In this document: positions 1-9,947 of the stretch, in pieces
Position numbering within the stretch: position 1 is the stretch's first letter
How the letters are laid out: each line of letters opens with the position of its first letter
Assembly: GCF_000956475.1 (NCBI RefSeq)
Contig: NZ_JYJB01000005.1
Span: 62,001-126,000, forward strand
Reading direction: 5' to 3'
DNA: 64,000 nt
Source of the DNA: Microbacterium hydrocarbonoxydans
GTDB lineage: Bacteria > Actinomycetota > Actinomycetes > Actinomycetales > Microbacteriaceae
Notes under the pieces: generated by a model
Seen by the model: the letters and a program-made list of their open reading frames with translations, nothing else
Told to the model about the DNA's origin: nothing
Databases searched by the model: none
Made by a program: the position numbers and the translations under genes

Positions 1-193
1 GAAGCGACCGCGACGCGCGCTCGTCGTCGGGACGGGTGACGAGAACCTGGTTCTCCTCGACCGCGACCTCGATGGGGCTGGCCACCGTCAGGGTGAGCTC
101 ACCCTTGGGGCCCTTCACCGCGACCTCACGGCCGTCGACCGAAACGGTCACGCCCGCGGGAACGTCGATGGGAAGTCGTCCAATACGCGACAT
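1..193 (-). CDS. rplF: 50S ribosomal protein L6 (N-terminal part, cut by window edge)
   Basis: The first 64 residues of L6 are present, opening [15 protein letters not shown]; the C-terminal two thirds lie outside the window. L6 binds 23S rRNA near the base of the L7/L12 stalk. The ATG at 193 lies 7 bases after the rpsH stop, so it is translated as the next gene of the spc part of the operon. Confidence 0.97.
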   Translation of the reverse strand, partial: MSRIGRLPIDVPAGVTVSVDGREVAVKGPKGELTLTVASPIEVAVEENQVLVTRPDDERASRSL

Positions 194-199
194 TTCGAA

Positions 200-598
200 T
201 TACCACACGTAGGCGAGAACTTCTCCGCCCACGCCCTTCTGCTCAGCCTGACGGTCGGTGAGAAGACCGGAGGAGGTGGACAGGATGGCCACGCCGAGGC
301 CGCCGAGGACCTTGGGGAGCTCCGTCGACTTCGCGTAGACGCGGAGGCCGGGCTTCGACACGCGCTTGATGCCCGCGATCGAACGCTCACGGTTGGGGCC
401 GTACTTCAGCTGCAGGGTCAGGTTCTGGCCCACGCGAGCGTCGGAGGTCTCCCAGCCGGCGATGTAGCCCTCCTGCTGGAGGATCTCGGCGATGTGCGTC
501 TTCAGCTTGCTCGACGGCAGCGTCACGGAGTCGTGGTGCGCCGAGTTCGCGTTGCGCAGACGGGTCAGCATGTCTGCGACCGGGTCTGTCATTGTCAT
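200..598 (-). CDS. rpsH: 30S ribosomal protein S8
   Basis: 132 residues, normal for S8, opening [18 protein letters not shown] and ending with the conserved GGEVLAYVW tail. S8 is a primary binder of the 16S rRNA central domain and in E. coli represses the spc operon. An AAGGAAACC ribosome-binding site precedes the ATG. Unlike its tightly coupled neighbours it follows a 141-base gap with a terminator-like hairpin and a possible new promoter, so it may head a separate transcript. Confidence 0.98.
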   Translation of the reverse strand: MTMTDPVADMLTRLRNANSAHHDSVTLPSSKLKTHIAEILQQEGYIAGWETSDARVGQNLTLQLKYGPNRERSIAGIKRVSKPGLRVYAKSTELPKVLGGLGVAILSTSSGLLTDRQAEQKGVGGEVLAYVW

Positions 599-672
599 TG
601 TTGGTTTCCTTTGTTCATACGGTTCCGGCTGCCGTTACACGACAGACGGCCTGCGATGACACGCAATCTTCA

Positions 673-678
673 ATTGTA
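673..678 (-). promoter_or_regulatory. Candidate -10 box for rpsH-rplF transcript
   Basis: TACAAT read on the minus strand lies just downstream of the L5 hairpin and about 75 bases before the rpsH start. No good -35 hexamer is visible at 16-18 bases, so this is only a plausible restart of transcription after the terminator. Confidence 0.35.
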
Positions 679-689
679 CGGCATGACGG

Positions 690-725
690 GAGCCGGATGC
701 TGCGCGTGAACGCAGCATCCGGCTC
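690..725 (-). terminator. Perfect 15-bp hairpin between rplE and rpsH
   Basis: The arms at 690-704 and 711-725 are perfect complements (GAGCCGGATGCTGCG and its reverse complement) around a 6-base loop. The hairpin starts 15 bases after the rplE stop and has no U-tract, so it may be an inefficient terminator or an mRNA 3'-end stabiliser that splits the operon. Confidence 0.7.
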
Positions 726-739
726 TCACATGTCGAGGC

Positions 740-1330
740 TTACGCCTGCGCGTCGTCCGAGCGGAACGGGAAGCCGAGTGCGCGCAGCAGGGCGCGACCC
801 TCGTCATCCGTCTTCGCGGAGGTCACGACGGTGATGTCGAAACCGCGAACCCGGTCGATCTTGTCCTGATCGATCTCGTGGAACACACTCTGCTCCTGGA
901 GACCGAAGGTGTAGTTGCCGTTGCCGTCGAACTGCTTGTCCGACAGACCGCGGAAGTCGCGGATGCGGGGCAGAGCGAGCGAGACCAGGCGGTCCACGAA
1001 CTCCCAGGCGCGGTCACCGCGGAGGGTGACGTGAGCGCCGATGGGCTGACCCTCGCGCAGCTTGAACTGTGCGATGGACTTGCGCGCCTTGGTGACGATC
1101 GGCTTCTGACCGGTGATCTTGGTGAGGTCGTCGACCGCACCATCGATCACCTTGCTGTCGCGAGCTGCCTCGCCGACACCCGTGTTCACGACGACCTTGA
1201 CCAGGCCAGGGATCTGCATGACGTTCGCGTAGCCGAACTGCTCCTGCAGAGCCTTCTTGATCTCAGCGTTGTACTTCGCCTTCAGGCGGGGCTGCACCTT
1301 GACAGCCTCCGCAGCGTCAGTCGTTGCCAT
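740..1330 (-). CDS. rplE: 50S ribosomal protein L5
   Basis: 196 residues. It contains the L5 signature region [21 protein letters not shown] and the conserved [19 protein letters not shown] block near the C-terminus. L5 binds 5S rRNA and contacts the P-site tRNA. The N-terminus is about 10 residues longer than many L5s ([17 protein letters not shown]). Its start overlaps the rplX stop by one base, so the two are translationally coupled. In most actinobacteria an S14 gene follows; here it does not. Confidence 0.98.
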   Translation of the reverse strand: MATTDAAEAVKVQPRLKAKYNAEIKKALQEQFGYANVMQIPGLVKVVVNTGVGEAARDSKVIDGAVDDLTKITGQKPIVTKARKSIAQFKLREGQPIGAHVTLRGDRAWEFVDRLVSLALPRIRDFRGLSDKQFDGNGNYTFGLQEQSVFHEIDQDKIDRVRGFDITVVTSAKTDDEGRALLRALGFPFRSDDAQA

Positions 1331-1689
1331 CAGAGGTCCTTACCGCTCTTCTTCGCGTAACGCACGCGGACGGTGCGCTTGACGCCGTCCTTGGTCTGCT
1401 CCTCGACCCGGTGGCCGACCTTGGTCGGCTTCTTGGTCGAGGGGTCGACGACTGCGACGTTCGAGATGTGGATGGGAGCCTCGATCGTCTCGAGGCCACC
1501 CGTCTTGGTGCCGCGCTGCGTCTGGCCGACGCGCGAGTGCTTGGTGACGTAGTTCACACCCTCGACGATGACGCGGTTCTGCTCGACAAGGATCTCAAGG
1601 ACCTTGCCCTGCTTGCCGCGGTCGCCGCCCTTGGCCTGGGTGCGGCCGGTGATGACCTGAACCAGGTCGCCCTTCTTGATCTTCGCCAT
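1330..1689 (-). CDS. rplX: 50S ribosomal protein L24
   Basis: 119 residues with the N-terminal KOW motif ([22 protein letters not shown]) that binds 23S rRNA during early large-subunit assembly. It sits 2 bases after rplN and overlaps rplE by one base, in the canonical L14-L24-L5 order. Confidence 0.98.
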   Translation of the reverse strand: MAKIKKGDLVQVITGRTQAKGGDRGKQGKVLEILVEQNRVIVEGVNYVTKHSRVGQTQRGTKTGGLETIEAPIHISNVAVVDPSTKKPTKVGHRVEEQTKDGVKRTVRVRYAKKSGKDL

Positions 1690-1691
1690 GA

Positions 1692-2060
1692 TCAGATGAC
1701 CTCCGGTGCCAGGGAGACGATCTTCATGAACTTCTTGTCACGAAGCTCACGGCCGACCGGACCGAAGATGCGGGTGCCGCGGGGCTCCCCGTCGTTCTTC
1801 AGGATCACGGCGGCGTTCTCGTCGAACTTGATGTACGAGCCGTCGGGACGGCGCGTCTCCTTCTTGGTGCGGACGATGACCGCCTTGACGACGTCGCCCT
1901 TCTTGACGTTGCCGCCCGGGATCGCGTCCTTGACGGTCGCGACGATGGTGTCGCCCAGACCCGCGTAGCGGCGGCGCGAGCCACCGAGAACACGGATGGT
2001 GAGCAGTTCCTTCGCGCCGGTGTTGTCGGCGACCTTGAGGCGGGACTCCTGCTGAATCAC
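1692..2060 (-). CDS. rplN: 50S ribosomal protein L14
   Basis: 122 residues, the standard length, opening [19 protein letters not shown] and carrying the conserved [20 protein letters not shown] block. L14 is a subunit-interface protein and the contact for the silencing factor RsfS. The start codon overlaps the rpsQ stop (ATGA). Confidence 0.98.
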   Translation of the reverse strand: MIQQESRLKVADNTGAKELLTIRVLGGSRRRYAGLGDTIVATVKDAIPGGNVKKGDVVKAVIVRTKKETRRPDGSYIKFDENAAVILKNDGEPRGTRIFGPVGRELRDKKFMKIVSLAPEVI

Positions 2061-2374
2061 TTGGCCTTCTCCAGAATCTCCACCAGACGCCAGCGCTTGG
2101 TGGCGCTCAGCGGGCGGGTCTCGTTGATGAGGACCAGGTCGCCGATGCCGGCGGAGTTGGTCTCATCGTGCGCCTTGACCTTCGAGGTGCGGCGGATGAC
2201 CTTGCCGTAAAGCGGGTGCTTCACGCGGTCCTCGACCTCGACCACGATGGTCTTGTCCATCTTGTCGCTGACGACGTAGCCACGACGCGACTTGCGGTAG
2301 CCACGAGCCTCCGCATCGCGCACGTCGTGCGCGGCGTGCTCAGCCTCGACAGCGGCTTCCTTCTTGGTGGCCAT
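2057..2374 (-). CDS. rpsQ: 30S ribosomal protein S17
   Basis: 105 residues from the ATG at 2374; a GTG one codon earlier is less likely because the ATG overlaps the rpmC stop (ATGA). The S17 OB-fold begins near residue 29 ([19 protein letters not shown]). The first 28 residues ([22 protein letters not shown]) form an acidic/alanine-rich extension absent from E. coli S17 and probably disordered. Confidence 0.97.
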   Translation of the reverse strand: MATKKEAAVEAEHAAHDVRDAEARGYRKSRRGYVVSDKMDKTIVVEVEDRVKHPLYGKVIRRTSKVKAHDETNSAGIGDLVLINETRPLSATKRWRLVEILEKAK

Positions 2375-2691
2375 CACTCAGCCTCTTCCTTCGTGGCGTC
2401 GTCAGCGGCATCCGCCTTCTTCGCCTTCGACTTGGTCGCCTTCTTGGCCGGAGCCTCGACGGGAGCAGGCGTCGCACGGATGCCCAGCTCACGTTCGCGG
2501 ATCACGGTGTACAGGCGCGCGATGTCGCGCTTGACGGCGCGGATGCGGCCGTGGCTCTCCAGCTGGCCGGTGGCCGACTGGAAACGGAGGTTGAACAGCT
2601 CCTCCTTGGCCTTGCGCAGCTCCTCAACGAGGCGCTGGTCTTCGAACGTGTCGAGCTCCGCCGGGGCGAGCTCCTTGGTGCCGATCGCCAT
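2374..2691 (-). CDS. rpmC: 50S ribosomal protein L29 with C-terminal tail
   Basis: 105 residues against about 65 in E. coli. The two-helix L29 fold occupies roughly residues 8-75 ([18 protein letters not shown]). The remaining 30 residues are an Ala/Lys/Asp/Glu tail ([16 protein letters not shown]) of unknown role. It is coupled to rplP upstream by a TAATG overlap and to rpsQ downstream. L29 sits at the polypeptide exit tunnel, where trigger factor and SRP dock. Confidence 0.97.
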   Translation of the reverse strand: MAIGTKELAPAELDTFEDQRLVEELRKAKEELFNLRFQSATGQLESHGRIRAVKRDIARLYTVIRERELGIRATPAPVEAPAKKATKSKAKKADAADDATKEEAE

Positions 2692-3110
2692 TACGCGTCG
2701 CCCTCCTCGCGCTTGATGATGCGTGCCTTGAGCGGCAGCTTGTGAATTGCTCGGGTCAGTGCTTCACGAGCGAGCTGCTCGTTGACACCCGCGACCTCGA
2801 AGAGGACGCGGCCCGGCTTGACGTTGGCGACCCACCACTCGGGGGATCCCTTACCGGAACCCATTCGGGTCTCAGCCGGCTTCTTGGTGAGCGGACGGTC
2901 GGGGTAGATGTTGATCCACACCTTTCCACCACGCTTGATGTGACGGGTCATCGCGATACGAGCGGACTCGATCTGACGGTTGGTCACGTACGCCGAGGTG
3001 AGCGCCTGGATGCCGTACTCGCCGAACGACACCTGGGTGCCGCCGGTGGCCTGGCCATCACGCTTCGGGTGATGCTGCTTGCGGTACTTGACCTTGCGGG
3101 GAATAAGCAT
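2691..3110 (-). CDS. rplP: 50S ribosomal protein L16
   Basis: 139 residues, opening [19 protein letters not shown], with the conserved GRIWINI-like segment ([24 protein letters not shown]). L16 organises the A-site region of 23S rRNA. It overlaps rpsC and rpmC at start and stop by single bases. Confidence 0.98.
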   Translation of the reverse strand: MLIPRKVKYRKQHHPKRDGQATGGTQVSFGEYGIQALTSAYVTNRQIESARIAMTRHIKRGGKVWINIYPDRPLTKKPAETRMGSGKGSPEWWVANVKPGRVLFEVAGVNEQLAREALTRAIHKLPLKARIIKREEGDA

Positions 3111-3865
3111 CAGGCAGACGCTCCTTCTGCGACGGGGGCCTCGTTGCGCGGCGCGCGGCGGCGGTCGCCACCACGGTCGTCACGACGGGCCTTCGGTGCG
3201 TTGGCCTGCTCGCGAGCAAGCTCCTTGGCGGTGAGGTCGCCCTTGTAGATCCAGACCTTCACGCCGATGCGGCCGAAGGTGGTCTTCGCCTCGTAGAAGC
3301 CGTAGTCGATGTTCGCGCGCAGCGTGTGCAGCGGCACACGACCCTCGCGGTAGAACTCCGAACGGCTCATCTCGGCGCCGCCGAGGCGGCCGGAGACCTG
3401 GATGCGGATGCCCTTGGCGCCAGCGCGCTGCGCGCCCTGGAGACCCTTGCGCATCGCGCGACGGAACGCCACGCGAGCAGAGAGCTGCTCGGCGATGCCC
3501 TGGGCGACGAGCTGAGCATCGGCCTCGGGGTTCTTGACCTCGAGGATGTTCAGCTGGATCTGCTTGCCCGTGAGCTTCTCGAGGTCGCCGCGGATGCGCT
3601 CGGCCTCGGCGCCGCGGCGACCGATCACGATGCCCGGACGGGCGGTGTGGATGTCGACGCGGACGCGGTCACGGGTGCGCTCGATCTCGATGTTCGAGAC
3701 GCCGGCGCGGTCGAGCTGCGTCTGCAGCAGACGACGGATCTTGATGTCCTCGGCCACGTAGTCGGCGTAGCGCTGACCCTTCTTCGTCGAGTCCGAGAAC
3801 CAACGAGAGACGTGATCAGTGGTGATGCCGAGGCGGAAGCCGTACGGGTTTACCTTCTGTCCCAT
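3110..3865 (-). CDS. rpsC: 30S ribosomal protein S3
   Basis: 251 residues. The KH domain (residues about 40-110, containing [13 protein letters not shown]) is followed by the S3 C-terminal domain with the signature [27 protein letters not shown]. The last 35 residues are an Arg-rich, low-complexity tail. S3 lines the mRNA entry channel. It directly follows rplV with a one-base overlap. Confidence 0.98.
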   Translation of the reverse strand: MGQKVNPYGFRLGITTDHVSRWFSDSTKKGQRYADYVAEDIKIRRLLQTQLDRAGVSNIEIERTRDRVRVDIHTARPGIVIGRRGAEAERIRGDLEKLTGKQIQLNILEVKNPEADAQLVAQGIAEQLSARVAFRRAMRKGLQGAQRAGAKGIRIQVSGRLGGAEMSRSEFYREGRVPLHTLRANIDYGFYEAKTTFGRIGVKVWIYKGDLTAKELAREQANAPKARRDDRGGDRRRAPRNEAPVAEGASA

Positions 3866-4263
3866 TACTTGCTCGCCTTCTTGTTGCTGTCGCCAGCGGC
3901 AGCCGGAGCGGCCTCGGGCGTCGAGAGCACGACCGTGATGTGGCTCGTGCGCTTCTTGATCTGGAAAGCGCGACCCTGTGCACGGGGCTGGAAGCGCTTG
4001 AGCGTGGTGCCCTCGTCGACGTACGCGTTCTTCACGTACAGGTCCTGCTCGTCGAGGAACTCGCCGTCACGATCCGCCTTGACCTGCGCGTTGGCCATGG
4101 CCGACGCGACAAGCTTGTAGATCGGCTCGCTGGCGCTCTGCTGTGCGAACTTCAGGATCGCCAGAGCCTCCTGGGCCTGCTTGCCCTTGATGAGCGCGAC
4201 GACACGACGAGCCTTCTGCGGGGTCACGCGGATGTGCTTCACGCGTGCGATCGATTCGACCAT
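3865..4263 (-). CDS. rplV: 50S ribosomal protein L22
   Basis: 132 residues with the L22 core and the beta-hairpin loop that reaches into the exit tunnel ([25 protein letters not shown]). No insertion or deletion of the macrolide-resistance type is apparent. A 20-residue Ala/Pro/Ser tail ends the protein. One-base overlaps join it to rpsS and rpsC. Confidence 0.98.
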   Translation of the reverse strand: MVESIARVKHIRVTPQKARRVVALIKGKQAQEALAILKFAQQSASEPIYKLVASAMANAQVKADRDGEFLDEQDLYVKNAYVDEGTTLKRFQPRAQGRAFQIKKRTSHITVVLSTPEAAPAAAGDSNKKASK

Positions 4264-4544
4264 TAGCGGCGCCGCCCCTTCTTGTCGTCCTTCTCGTGGC
4301 CGCGGAAGGTGCGGGTGGGCGCGAACTCGCCCAGCTTGTGACCGACCATGGTCTCGGACACGAACACGGGGATGTGCTTGCGTCCGTCGTGGACCGCGAT
4401 CGTGTGACCCAGCATGGCCGGGATGATCATGGACCGGCGAGACCAGGTCTTGATGACGTTCTTCGTGCCGGCTTCGTTCTGGCCGATCACCTTGCGAAGC
4501 AGGTGCTCGTCGACGAAGGGGCCCTTCTTAAGACTGCGAGGCAT
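4263..4544 (-). CDS. rpsS: 30S ribosomal protein S19
   Basis: 93 residues, opening [19 protein letters not shown], with the signature [30 protein letters not shown]19 sits in the 30S head and contacts the A-site tRNA side. It lies 12 bases after rplB. Confidence 0.98.
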   Translation of the reverse strand: MPRSLKKGPFVDEHLLRKVIGQNEAGTKNVIKTWSRRSMIIPAMLGHTIAVHDGRKHIPVFVSETMVGHKLGEFAPTRTFRGHEKDDKKGRRR

Positions 4545-4556
4545 CTTCTCTTACTC

Positions 4557-5396
4557 CTACTTGCGCTTCTTGCCGGCGTTACGACGACGCACGATGTACT
4601 TGTCGCTTTCCTTGTTGGCGTGGCGGGTGCGACCCTCAGCCTGGCCCCAAGGAGTGACGGGGTGACGTCCACCGGAGGTCTTGCCCTCACCACCACCGTG
4701 GGGGTGGTCGACCGGGTTCATCGCGACACCACGCACGGTCGGGCGGACGCCCTTCCAGCGCATGCGGCCGGCCTTGCCCCAGTTGATGTTCGACTGCTCG
4801 GCGTTGCCGACCTCGCCGATGGTCGCGCGGCAGCGCGCATCGACGTTGCGGATCTCGCCCGAGGGCAGACGCAGCTGGGCGTAGGGGCCGTCCTTGGCGA
4901 CGAGACGGACGGATGCACCGGCCGAACGCGCCATCTTCGCGCCGCCACCGGGGCGGAGCTCGATCGCGTGGATGACGGTACCCGTCGGGATGTTCTTCAG
5001 CGGCAGGTTGTTACCCGGCTTGATGTCAGCCGCGGGACCCGACTCGATGATGTCGCCCTGCTTCAGCTTCGCCGGCGCGAGGATGTAGCGCTTCTCGCCG
5101 TCGAAGTAGTGCAGCAGCGCGATGCGCGCGGTGCGGTTGGGGTCGTACTCGATGTGAGCGACCTTGGCGTTGACGCCGTCCTTGTCATTGCGACGGAAGT
5201 CGATGACACGGTACTGGCGCTTGTGGCCACCACCGATGTGACGGGTCGTGATGCGGCCCTGGTTGTTGCGACCACCGGTCTTGGAGAGCGGGCGCAGCAG
5301 CGACTTCTCGGGCGTCGATCGAGTGATCTCGGCGAAGTCAGCCACCGACGAGCCGCGACGGCCCGGGGTCGTGGGCTTGTACTTGCGAATAGCCAT
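4557..5396 (-). CDS. rplB: 50S ribosomal protein L2
   Basis: 279 residues. The OB-fold and SH3-like domains are intact, and the C-terminal signature [17 protein letters not shown] holds the His equivalent to E. coli His229, implicated in peptidyl transferase function. L2 is a primary 23S rRNA binder and bridges the subunits. Confidence 0.98.
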   Translation of the reverse strand: MAIRKYKPTTPGRRGSSVADFAEITRSTPEKSLLRPLSKTGGRNNQGRITTRHIGGGHKRQYRVIDFRRNDKDGVNAKVAHIEYDPNRTARIALLHYFDGEKRYILAPAKLKQGDIIESGPAADIKPGNNLPLKNIPTGTVIHAIELRPGGGAKMARSAGASVRLVAKDGPYAQLRLPSGEIRNVDARCRATIGEVGNAEQSNINWGKAGRMRWKGVRPTVRGVAMNPVDHPHGGGEGKTSGGRHPVTPWGQAEGRTRHANKESDKYIVRRRNAGKKRK

Positions 5397-5416
5397 GATT
5401 TGTCCTTATCCCCCGG

Positions 5417-5740
5417 TCAGCCGACTGCCGTGAAGATGTCGATGGTGCCCGACTTCAGGGTCACGATCGCGCGCTTGGTGTCCTTGCGCTTGCCCGTGCC
5501 GAAGCGGGTGCGACGAGCCTTGCCGACGCGGTTGATCGTGTTGACGCCGGCGACCTTGACGCCGAAGATCTTCTCGATGGCGAGCTTGATCTCGGTCTTC
5601 GAAGCGCGCGGGTCGACGAGGAAGGTGTACTTGCCCTCGTCGATGAGCCCGTAGCTCTTCTCGGACACGACCGGCTTCAGGATGATGTCGCGCGGGTCCT
5701 TGTTCAGGGCCGTCTGGAGAACAGCTGCCTGCTCGCTCAT
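5417..5740 (-). CDS. rplW: 50S ribosomal protein L23
   Basis: 107 residues with the core beginning near residue 18 ([26 protein letters not shown]). L23 forms the exit-tunnel docking site for trigger factor and SRP. The start overlaps the rplD stop (ATGA). Confidence 0.97.
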   Translation of the reverse strand: MSEQAAVLQTALNKDPRDIILKPVVSEKSYGLIDEGKYTFLVDPRASKTEIKLAIEKIFGVKVAGVNTINRVGKARRTRFGTGKRKDTKRAIVTLKSGTIDIFTAVG

Positions 5741-6399
5741 GCGGAGACCTCCTGGTTGGCGCCGGTCTTGGAGGCGATGAAGCCTTCGAGAGCGGCCTGG
5801 GTGAAGACGATGTCGTCGGAGACGAGCACGTCGTAGGCGTTGAGCTGGTCGAACGTCAGCACGTGCAGGTTCGACAGGTTGCGGATGCTCTTCAGCGTCA
5901 CGTCGTCGCCCCGCTCGATCACGACGAGGACGTTCTTCGACGAGACGACGTTGGTGAGGAAGTTCACCGCGGTCTTGGTCGAAGGCGTTCCGTCGATGCC
6001 GAAGGACTCGATGGCGTGGATGCGCTCACCGCGGAAGCGGTCGCTGAGCGCGCCCAGGAGGGCGGCGGCGATCATCTTCTTGGGGGTGCGCTGCGAGTAG
6101 TCGCGCGGCTTCGGGCCGTGCACGATGCCACCGCCGGTCATGTGCGGCGCGCGGATGGAGCCCTGACGGGCGTTACCCGTGCCCTTCTGCTTGAAGGGCT
6201 TGCGGCCTGCACCGGAGACCTCACCGCGACGCTTGGTCGAGTGGGTGCCCTGGCGCGCGGCGGCGAGCTGCGCGACGACGACCTGGTGGATCAGCGGGAT
6301 GTTCGTCTTGACGTCGAACAGTTCGGCGGGAAGCTCGATCGAGCCAGCCTTCTTGCCGTCTGCCTTGAGGACGTCGAGCGCGAGAGTCGAGTCAGCCAT
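5737..6399 (-). CDS. rplD: 50S ribosomal protein L4
   Basis: 220 residues. The extended tunnel loop is recognisable ([22 protein letters not shown], residues about 54-76), followed by the conserved [16 protein letters not shown] segment. L4 lines the exit tunnel and in E. coli represses the S10 operon through its leader, which is of interest because rpsJ here has a long, structured leader. It starts 2 bases after rplC. Confidence 0.98.
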   Translation of the reverse strand: MADSTLALDVLKADGKKAGSIELPAELFDVKTNIPLIHQVVVAQLAAARQGTHSTKRRGEVSGAGRKPFKQKGTGNARQGSIRAPHMTGGGIVHGPKPRDYSQRTPKKMIAAALLGALSDRFRGERIHAIESFGIDGTPSTKTAVNFLTNVVSSKNVLVVIERGDDVTLKSIRNLSNLHVLTFDQLNAYDVLVSDDIVFTQAALEGFIASKTGANQEVSA

Positions 6400-6401
6400 G
6401 A

Positions 6402-7061
6402 TCAGGCACCCTTCACTGCGTTGCGGACGTAGACGATGCGGCCACGAGCACCGGGGACAGCGCCCTTGACGAGCAGCAGGCCCTTCTCGATGTCGACGGC
6501 GTGCACCGTGAGGTTGAGAACGGTCACGCGCTCGCCACCCATACGGCCGGCCATGCGCATGCCCTTGAAGACGCGGCTCGGGGTCGACGATGCGCCGATC
6601 GAACCGGGCTTGCGGTGGTTGCGGTGCGAACCGTGCGAAGCCGAGACGCCCTTGAAGTTGTGACGCTTCATGACACCGGCGGTGCCCTTGCCCTTGCTGG
6701 TGCCGACGACGTCGACCAGCTGGCCGGCCTCGAACGTGGCGTCGACGGTGAGCTCCTGGCCCAGCGAGTAGTCAGCGGCATCCGCGGTGCGGATCTCGGT
6801 GACGTGACGACGCGGCGTGACGCCTGCGGCCTCGAAGTGGGCGGTGAGGGGCTTGTTCACCTTGCGGGGGTCGATCTGACCGTACGCGATCTGGACGGCG
6901 TTGTAGCCGTCCTTCTCGGGGGTGCGGATCTGGGTGACCACGTTCGGCGCGAGCTCGATCACGGTGACCGGGACGATCTTGCCGTCCTCGGTCCAGACCT
7001 GGGTCATGCCGAGCTTGGTGCCGAGCATGCCCTTGGAAATCTTTGCGTTGATGTCAACCAT
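6402..7061 (-). CDS. rplC: 50S ribosomal protein L3
   Basis: 219 residues, opening with [20 protein letters not shown] and carrying the loop that reaches the peptidyl transferase centre ([23 protein letters not shown]). The nearby C-terminal part ([17 protein letters not shown]) is typical of actinobacteria. It lies 8 bases after rpsJ. Confidence 0.98.
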   Translation of the reverse strand: MVDINAKISKGMLGTKLGMTQVWTEDGKIVPVTVIELAPNVVTQIRTPEKDGYNAVQIAYGQIDPRKVNKPLTAHFEAAGVTPRRHVTEIRTADAADYSLGQELTVDATFEAGQLVDVVGTSKGKGTAGVMKRHNFKGVSASHGSHRNHRKPGSIGASSTPSRVFKGMRMAGRMGGERVTVLNLTVHAVDIEKGLLLVKGAVPGARGRIVYVRNAVKGA

Positions 7062-7069
7062 GGCGGACC

Positions 7070-7378
7070 TCAGAGCTTGATCTCGATGTTGACGTCAGCG
7101 GGCAGGTCGAGACGCATCAGCGAGTCGACAGCCTTGGGCGTCGGGTCGACGATGTCGATCAGACGCTTGTGGGTGCGCATCTCGAAGTGCTCGCGGCTGT
7201 CCTTGTACTTGTGGGGCGACCGGATGACGCACACGACGTTCTTCTCGGTCGGAAGGGGCACGGGGCCGACGACAGTCGCACCCGCACGGGTCACGGTGTC
7301 GACGATCTTGCGTGCGGACGTGTCGATGACCTCGTGGTCATACGACTTCAGGCGAATGCGGATCTTCTGTCCCGCCAT
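7070..7378 (-). CDS. rpsJ: 30S ribosomal protein S10 / NusE
   Basis: 102 residues from [19 protein letters not shown], the family's normal length. A longer in-frame reading exists upstream but has no homologous residues, and an AAAGAGAGAGAG purine tract sits just before the ATG at 7378. S10 is a 30S head protein and, as NusE, links NusG/NusB to RNA polymerase. It is the first gene of an operon that runs to at least rplF. Confidence 0.98.
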   Translation of the reverse strand: MAGQKIRIRLKSYDHEVIDTSARKIVDTVTRAGATVVGPVPLPTEKNVVCVIRSPHKYKDSREHFEMRTHKRLIDIVDPTPKAVDSLMRLDLPADVNIEIKL

Positions 7379-7729
7379 TGTCTGCTCTCTCTCTTTAGGC
7401 GTCTTACCGTCCGGGGCCGGGTGACCCTGGGGCATTGGACGCACGACGGCGCTGGTTCGCGCCAGGCACTTCGCTTCTCGGACTCGAGGGCCTGAGCCCT
7501 GAGCCCTTCGAAGGGCTGCACCACTGTTCTTCTGTCATCCCGCACGTCTTGCAACGGACGGATGCCGACCTCCGCCACGCATGACGGAGCCTCTGCGAAG
7601 AGGTGTCGGGGATGTCCTGCCACCCGCGGCCTAGGTCCCTGCGCTGCATCCCTTGCGAGACGACGCCGCCTATGCACTTTCGTGATGGTGATCCGGCACG
7701 CGGAGCGCGCCGAAATGTCGAACCTGTCT
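7379..7729 (-). other. Long 5' leader of the S10 operon
   Basis: About 345 untranslated bases separate the candidate promoter from rpsJ. They include a perfect 16-bp palindrome at 7502-7517 (AGCCCTTCGAAGGGCT). No reading frame here resembles a protein. A leader of this length before an L4-containing operon could mediate autoregulation, but no match to a known leader fold can be asserted by eye. Confidence 0.5.
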
Positions 7730-7759
7730 ATTCTGCCATGCCCGATTTCACTTGTGCAA
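7730..7759 (-). promoter_or_regulatory. Candidate S10 operon promoter
   Basis: On the minus strand TTGCAC (7754-7759) and CAGAAT (7730-7735) are separated by 18 bases, close to the sigma-A consensus. The start would be near 7723. Confidence 0.55.
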
Positions 7760-8191
7760 ACCCGGGCGTGTCGCGCCTCGGATCATGCCCCGTCGATCGC
7801 GTCGCACACAGTCTCAGGAGAGCGGGGCGAGGCATCCCCATGCCTCGCCCCGCTTGGGGAGGGCGTCCAGCGCGAGGGGGCGCACCGGACGCGAGGAAGG
7901 CAGCGCGAAGGGACGCCGCTCTCCTCGTTCGAGGGCGCGGCGAGAGACCCGCCGCGCAGGCAGGGAGGAGCCGAGGTGCGCAGAGCGCACGCGTCGCACG
8001 ATGATCCCCAAGATCGTTCCCCAGTGTCGAACGCGGAAAAGACCCGCGCATCGTCGGAATGCCGAACCCCTTCGGCATTCCCGGCCGCAAGATCCCCAGA
8101 CGGCCGCTGGCTATTCTACGGGATGACCACGGTGGAACGCGATACCGGCCGGCGGAATACCGGGTCCCGCACTGGGCGGGCGCACGAAGAA
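7760..8191 (-). other. Non-coding, hairpin-rich stretch upstream of the S10 promoter
   Basis: No convincing gene lies here. Visible structures are a perfect 15-bp hairpin at 7821-7854 (CCCC loop), an 11-bp hairpin at 8056-8081 (GGAATGCCGAA arm, CCCC loop) and an isolated -10-like TAGAAT on the minus strand at 8113-8118. A short transcript from about 8106 ending at the 7821-7854 hairpin is conceivable. Confidence 0.45.
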
Positions 8192-8221
8192 GCGGCGGCC
8201 CTCCCTGGGGAGGACCGCCGC
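8192..8221 (-). terminator. Terminator of the small antitoxin-like gene
   Basis: The 13-base arms at 8192-8204 and 8209-8221 surround a 4-base loop, 18 bases past the stop codon. The one imperfect position is a U-G wobble in minus-strand RNA but a C-A mismatch in plus-strand RNA, which fits termination of the minus-strand gene. Confidence 0.75.
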
Positions 8222-8239
8222 TCGAATACGTGCGAAGGA

Positions 8240-8452
8240 CTACTCGTTGCCGACGGCCTTGTCTGCACCCTCACGGATCTCGTCGATCTTGTCGGCCGCA
8301 CCGGGGGCGATCTTCTTGGCGAAGTCGGCGACACCGTCGAGCACCTTGTCGCTGATGTCCTCAGCCTGCTCGCTCTTGACCGCCTCTTCGATCTTGTCCT
8401 TGTTCTGCTCGAAGAGATCCTTGCCCTTGTTGACAGCGTCCTCGATACCCAT
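8240..8452 (-). CDS. Small acidic protein, MT0933/Rv0909-type antitoxin-like
   Basis: 70 residues, opening MGIEDAVNKGKDLFEQNKDK; AGAAGGGGG lies about 9 bases before the ATG, which excludes the longer upstream reading. It is highly charged, helical and lacks Cys, Trp and membrane segments. The pattern of a short MG-start protein with repeated KxxDKIEEAV and GAADKIDEIREGADKA blocks resembles the MT0933/Rv0909 antitoxin family, but no toxin gene is adjacent and a stress-type hydrophilic protein is an alternative. It stands alone between the str and S10 operons with its own terminator. Confidence 0.6.
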   Translation of the reverse strand: MGIEDAVNKGKDLFEQNKDKIEEAVKSEQAEDISDKVLDGVADFAKKIAPGAADKIDEIREGADKAVGNE

Positions 8453-8557
8453 GTGTGATTCCCCCTTCTGAGGTGTGTGCTGCCGGCCGACGGGCCGACA
8501 GCACTCATTCTGCATGGCCGTCGCGATATACGGAAGAGACGCGCAACCGGGAAACAC

Positions 8558-8589
8558 AAAGGGGCCGAGCCCGGAGGCTCGACCCCTTT
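8558..8589 (-). terminator. Rho-independent terminator of tuf
   Basis: The 14-base arms at 8558-8571 and 8576-8589 pair around a 4-base loop and are followed on the minus strand by a T-rich tail (GTGTTTCC). The single non-Watson-Crick pair is a U-G wobble only in the minus-strand RNA. Confidence 0.88.
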
Positions 8590-8606
8590 GCGAAGGAAGC
8601 GGATGC

Positions 8607-9800
<1,194 letters not shown>

Positions 9801-9911
9801 TTGGTCCTCCTCAGGACGTCGTGTAGAGGTGACCGGGCACTGGATTGCGACCGGTTCTCTACGGGTTAGGTTCTCAGTTTAGTAGAGAGGGAATGTGAAG
9901 TTGTAGGGGAC

Positions 9912-9941
9912 CTGGGAGCCGAGCCTGAGCCCGGCTCCCAG
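9912..9941 (-). terminator. Hairpin between fusA and tuf
   Basis: The 10-base arms CTGGGAGCCG (9912-9921) and its complement (9932-9941) flank a 10-base loop that can pair further. It begins 7 bases after the fusA stop; the trailing sequence is only weakly U-rich. A -10-like TAAACT follows about 40 bases on, without a clear -35. Confidence 0.65.
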
Positions 9942-9947
9942 AAAGGG

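Noticed and set aside
7728..8090. 120-residue frame on the minus strand upstream of rpsJ, and a 65-residue frame at 7814-8011
   Set aside because: Arg/Pro/Ala-rich shadow-like composition, no ribosome-binding site, and overlap with a perfect 15-bp hairpin and the S10 promoter.
9801..9947. Independent tuf promoter using TAAACT as -10
   Set aside because: No acceptable -35 at 16-18 bases; left as a remark rather than a feature.
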